DNA from: Hyphomicrobiales bacterium
GTDB lineage: Bacteria; Pseudomonadota; Alphaproteobacteria; Rhizobiales; Rhizobiaceae
Direction of reading: 5' to 3'
Length of the DNA: 7,533 nt
Assembly: GCA_011087745.1 (NCBI GenBank)
Contig: JAALLB010000079.1
Coordinates: forward strand, 1-7,533
Shown: positions 6,661 to 7,533 of the stretch, piece after piece
How the letters are laid out: each line of letters opens with the position of its first letter
Numbering within the stretch: position 1 is the first letter of the stretch
Position numbers and translations under genes: made by a program
Notes under the pieces: model-generated
Database searches by the model: none
What the model was told of the DNA's origin: nothing
Seen by the model: only the letters and a program-made list of their open reading frames with translations

Positions 6661-7070
6661 CTAGGAGCTTTCCAGCGATCTTTGCTCATCGAGCCAAAGT
6701 GGATCAATGGAAAGCTTCTTGGTAATCTTGTCATCGCTTGCAAGAACCCGCCAAAACGGTGACACGTCGCTTACCGTTTTACCCTCACCCATTTCTTCAA
6801 TTGCAGCCTCTGCAACCATTCGAATAAATATTGATGTCGAAACTGGACACATCGCATCGCATTTATTGCGGCGAGCCAGTTCATTTCTCAAGCCAATAAT
6901 GGTTTGAGTTTCTCCTTGAGGAATGGAGTTAATATAGTCATCCACAATCAGGGGCGTACCAACAAACATCAATTCACCAGCCCTGATCCAGCAAAATTAG
7001 CTTCCAGTTTAACTTTTTTCGGTTCCTTTTTACGGTGCAATTTTTCAACCGCTGTAGGTTTTTGAGCCAT
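6661..7070 (-). pseudogene. MGMT-like DNA-binding-domain protein, disrupted by a 1-nt frameshift
   Basis: The frame starting at the ATG 7070-7068 has AAGGA at 7082-7078, 7 nt upstream. It reads MAQKPTAVEKLHRKKEPKK, then VKLEANFAG, and meets TGA at 6971-6969 after 33 codons. The rest of the protein is in another frame, open from a TAA at 6999-6997 down to the TAG at 6663-6661. Adding one base near 6987-6988 (GGATC read as GGAATC) joins them as ANFAG-IRAGELMFVGTP and gives 136 residues. The downstream part carries IPQGET near residue 50, CPVST at about 75-79 and PFWRVL at about 105-110. These fit small alphaproteobacterial proteins with the DNA-binding fold of O6-alkylguanine-DNA alkyltransferases but no PCHR active site, so they are not expected to repair by alkyl transfer. 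Both halves look conserved, so this is either a very recent mutation or a sequence error. If translated from an internal TTG or ATG (6972 or 6969), about 102-103 residues would be made. Family assignment is from memory. Confidence 0.65.
6666..6716. repeat. Extended imperfect inverted repeat at the 3' end of the MGMT-like gene
   Basis: AGCTTTCCA at 6666-6674 pairs perfectly with TGGAAAGCT at 6708-6716. Inside it, GATC at 6677-6680 pairs with GATC at 6702-6705, and TTTGCTC (6681-6687) pairs with GAG-C-CAAA (6691-6698) with one bulged base and a 3-nt loop. The whole forms a long interrupted hairpin just past the fadD stop, inside minus-strand coding sequence. No U-run follows directly in the plus direction. 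On the minus strand a T5 tract lies about 10 nt beyond the stem. It might slow or stop convergent transcription, but it is not a canonical terminator. Confidence 0.4.
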
Positions 7071-7077
7071 GACGTTT

Positions 7078-7082
7078 TCCTT
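7078..7082 (-). promoter_or_regulatory. Ribosome binding site of the MGMT-like gene
   Basis: Read on the minus strand, AAGGA is followed by 7 nt and then the ATG at 7070-7068. It marks the true 5' end of the disrupted gene and argues that the N-terminal frame was once translated together with the rest. An in-frame ATG 18 nt further upstream lacks such a site. Confidence 0.6.
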
Positions 7083-7108
7083 TTTCATTAAGGATTTTAT
7101 CATGGCTC

Positions 7109-7129
7109 CGATGTTTTTCAAAACATACG
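7109..7129. repeat. AT-rich palindrome upstream of the MGMT-like gene
   Basis: ATGTTTT (7111-7117) and AAAACAT (7120-7126) are a perfect inverted pair around a 2-nt centre. They are flanked by CG on both sides, with one extra A on the right. The site is 40-60 nt upstream of the minus-strand start and about 35 nt past the PhoX stop. The tight symmetry suits a dimeric regulator's operator better than an RNA hairpin. In AT-rich intergenic DNA it may also be chance. Confidence 0.3.
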
Positions 7130-7164
7130 ATTCTACCTAATAAAACAATACGTTATAAACAACT

Positions 7165-7533
7165 CTAACCTATAATTCCGCCATCCTCGCGTTCTATCGC
7201 GATGATTGCAGACTTGGGAACGGATGTTCCACCATCTGGCCAATGGCTGTTACCATCTGCACCAGGATGCTGGATACCAATGAACATCGTGCGTCCATCA
7301 GCACTCCAGGTAGCACCGGTTACTTCACACTCATTTGGACCAACCAGAAACCGACGGATTTCACCTGTCTGGGTATCCGCAACCAGCATTTGGTTGTTAC
7401 CCATACCTTCAAAATCTCCTTCGTTGGTATCCTTGCCATCCGTCTGAATCCATAAAAAGCCATTGCTATCAAATGAAATTGGTATTGCCAAGTTACCGAA
7501 CGTTGAATGAGAAAGTGCAGGTGAGGATTTTTT
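7165..7533 (-). CDS. PhoX/DUF839 family protein, C-terminal part (5' end outside window)
   Basis: The minus-strand frame is open from the window edge to a TAG at 7167-7165, giving the last 122 residues of a longer protein (family members are usually about 500-700 residues). It reads as the end of a PhoX/DUF839 beta-propeller. ISFDSNGFLWIQTDG lies at fragment residues 19-33, CEVTGATWSADGRTMFIGIQHPG at 69-91 with a conserved Glu at 70, and the ending EREDGGIIG is characteristic. Characterised PhoX proteins are exported, Tat-dependent alkaline phosphatases using calcium and iron and induced by phosphate shortage. Many DUF839 relatives are uncharacterised, so the phosphatase activity is inferred. 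The signal peptide and most metal ligands lie outside the window. No Pho box or clear terminator is visible in the 94 nt between it and the MGMT-like gene, which is on the same strand downstream. Confidence 0.92.
   Translation of the reverse strand, partial: KKSSPALSHSTFGNLAIPISFDSNGFLWIQTDGKDTNEGDFEGMGNNQMLVADTQTGEIRRFLVGPNECEVTGATWSADGRTMFIGIQHPGADGNSHWPDGGTSVPKSAIIAIEREDGGIIG

Noticed and set aside
6969..6999. Programmed -1 frameshifting in the MGMT-like gene
   Set aside because: The shift must occur between the stops at 6999-6997 and 6971-6969. No X-XXY-YYZ heptamer in the right phase is present there; the A6 run at 7014-7019 (minus strand) is upstream of the first limiting stop.

Overview
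The window looks like ordinary chromosomal sequence from an alphaproteobacterium, probably Hyphomicrobiales or a relative. This is inferred from the protein families and gene neighbourhood, not from a marker gene. GC content looks moderate (mid-40s by eye, not counted). There is no rRNA, tRNA, CRISPR array or insertion sequence.

Layout: positions 1-154 hold the tail of something resembling an amidase, readable only by switching frame. A compact same-strand run follows: adhC (glutathione-dependent formaldehyde dehydrogenase), a VOC-fold protein 1 nt behind it, a YaiI/YqxD (DUF188) protein, a small XRE-type regulator, fghA (S-formylglutathione hydrolase) and an MFS transporter that probably starts at TTG. 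Gaps are 1, 34, 32, 51 and about 5 nt, so one transcript is plausible. After 146 nt containing a TATAAT-type promoter candidate comes fadD (long-chain acyl-CoA ligase). On the minus strand, convergent with fadD and only 8 nt away, is a small MGMT-like DNA-binding-domain gene that appears broken by a 1-nt frameshift. The last 369 nt encode the C-terminus of a PhoX/DUF839 protein whose 5' end lies beyond the window.

Functionally, adhC and fghA are consecutive steps of the glutathione route for formaldehyde oxidation: S-hydroxymethylglutathione to S-formylglutathione, then to formate and glutathione. The VOC protein may act on a related thiol adduct, the XRE protein may be a local regulator, and the MFS protein may export or import a small anion; these three roles are guesses from position. 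FadD activates fatty acids and probably has its own promoter.

I do not see a convincing new biological system. The points most worth checking are the frameshift in the MGMT-like gene, the tightly coupled VOC gene inside a formaldehyde cluster, and the possible decayed amidase at the left edge.
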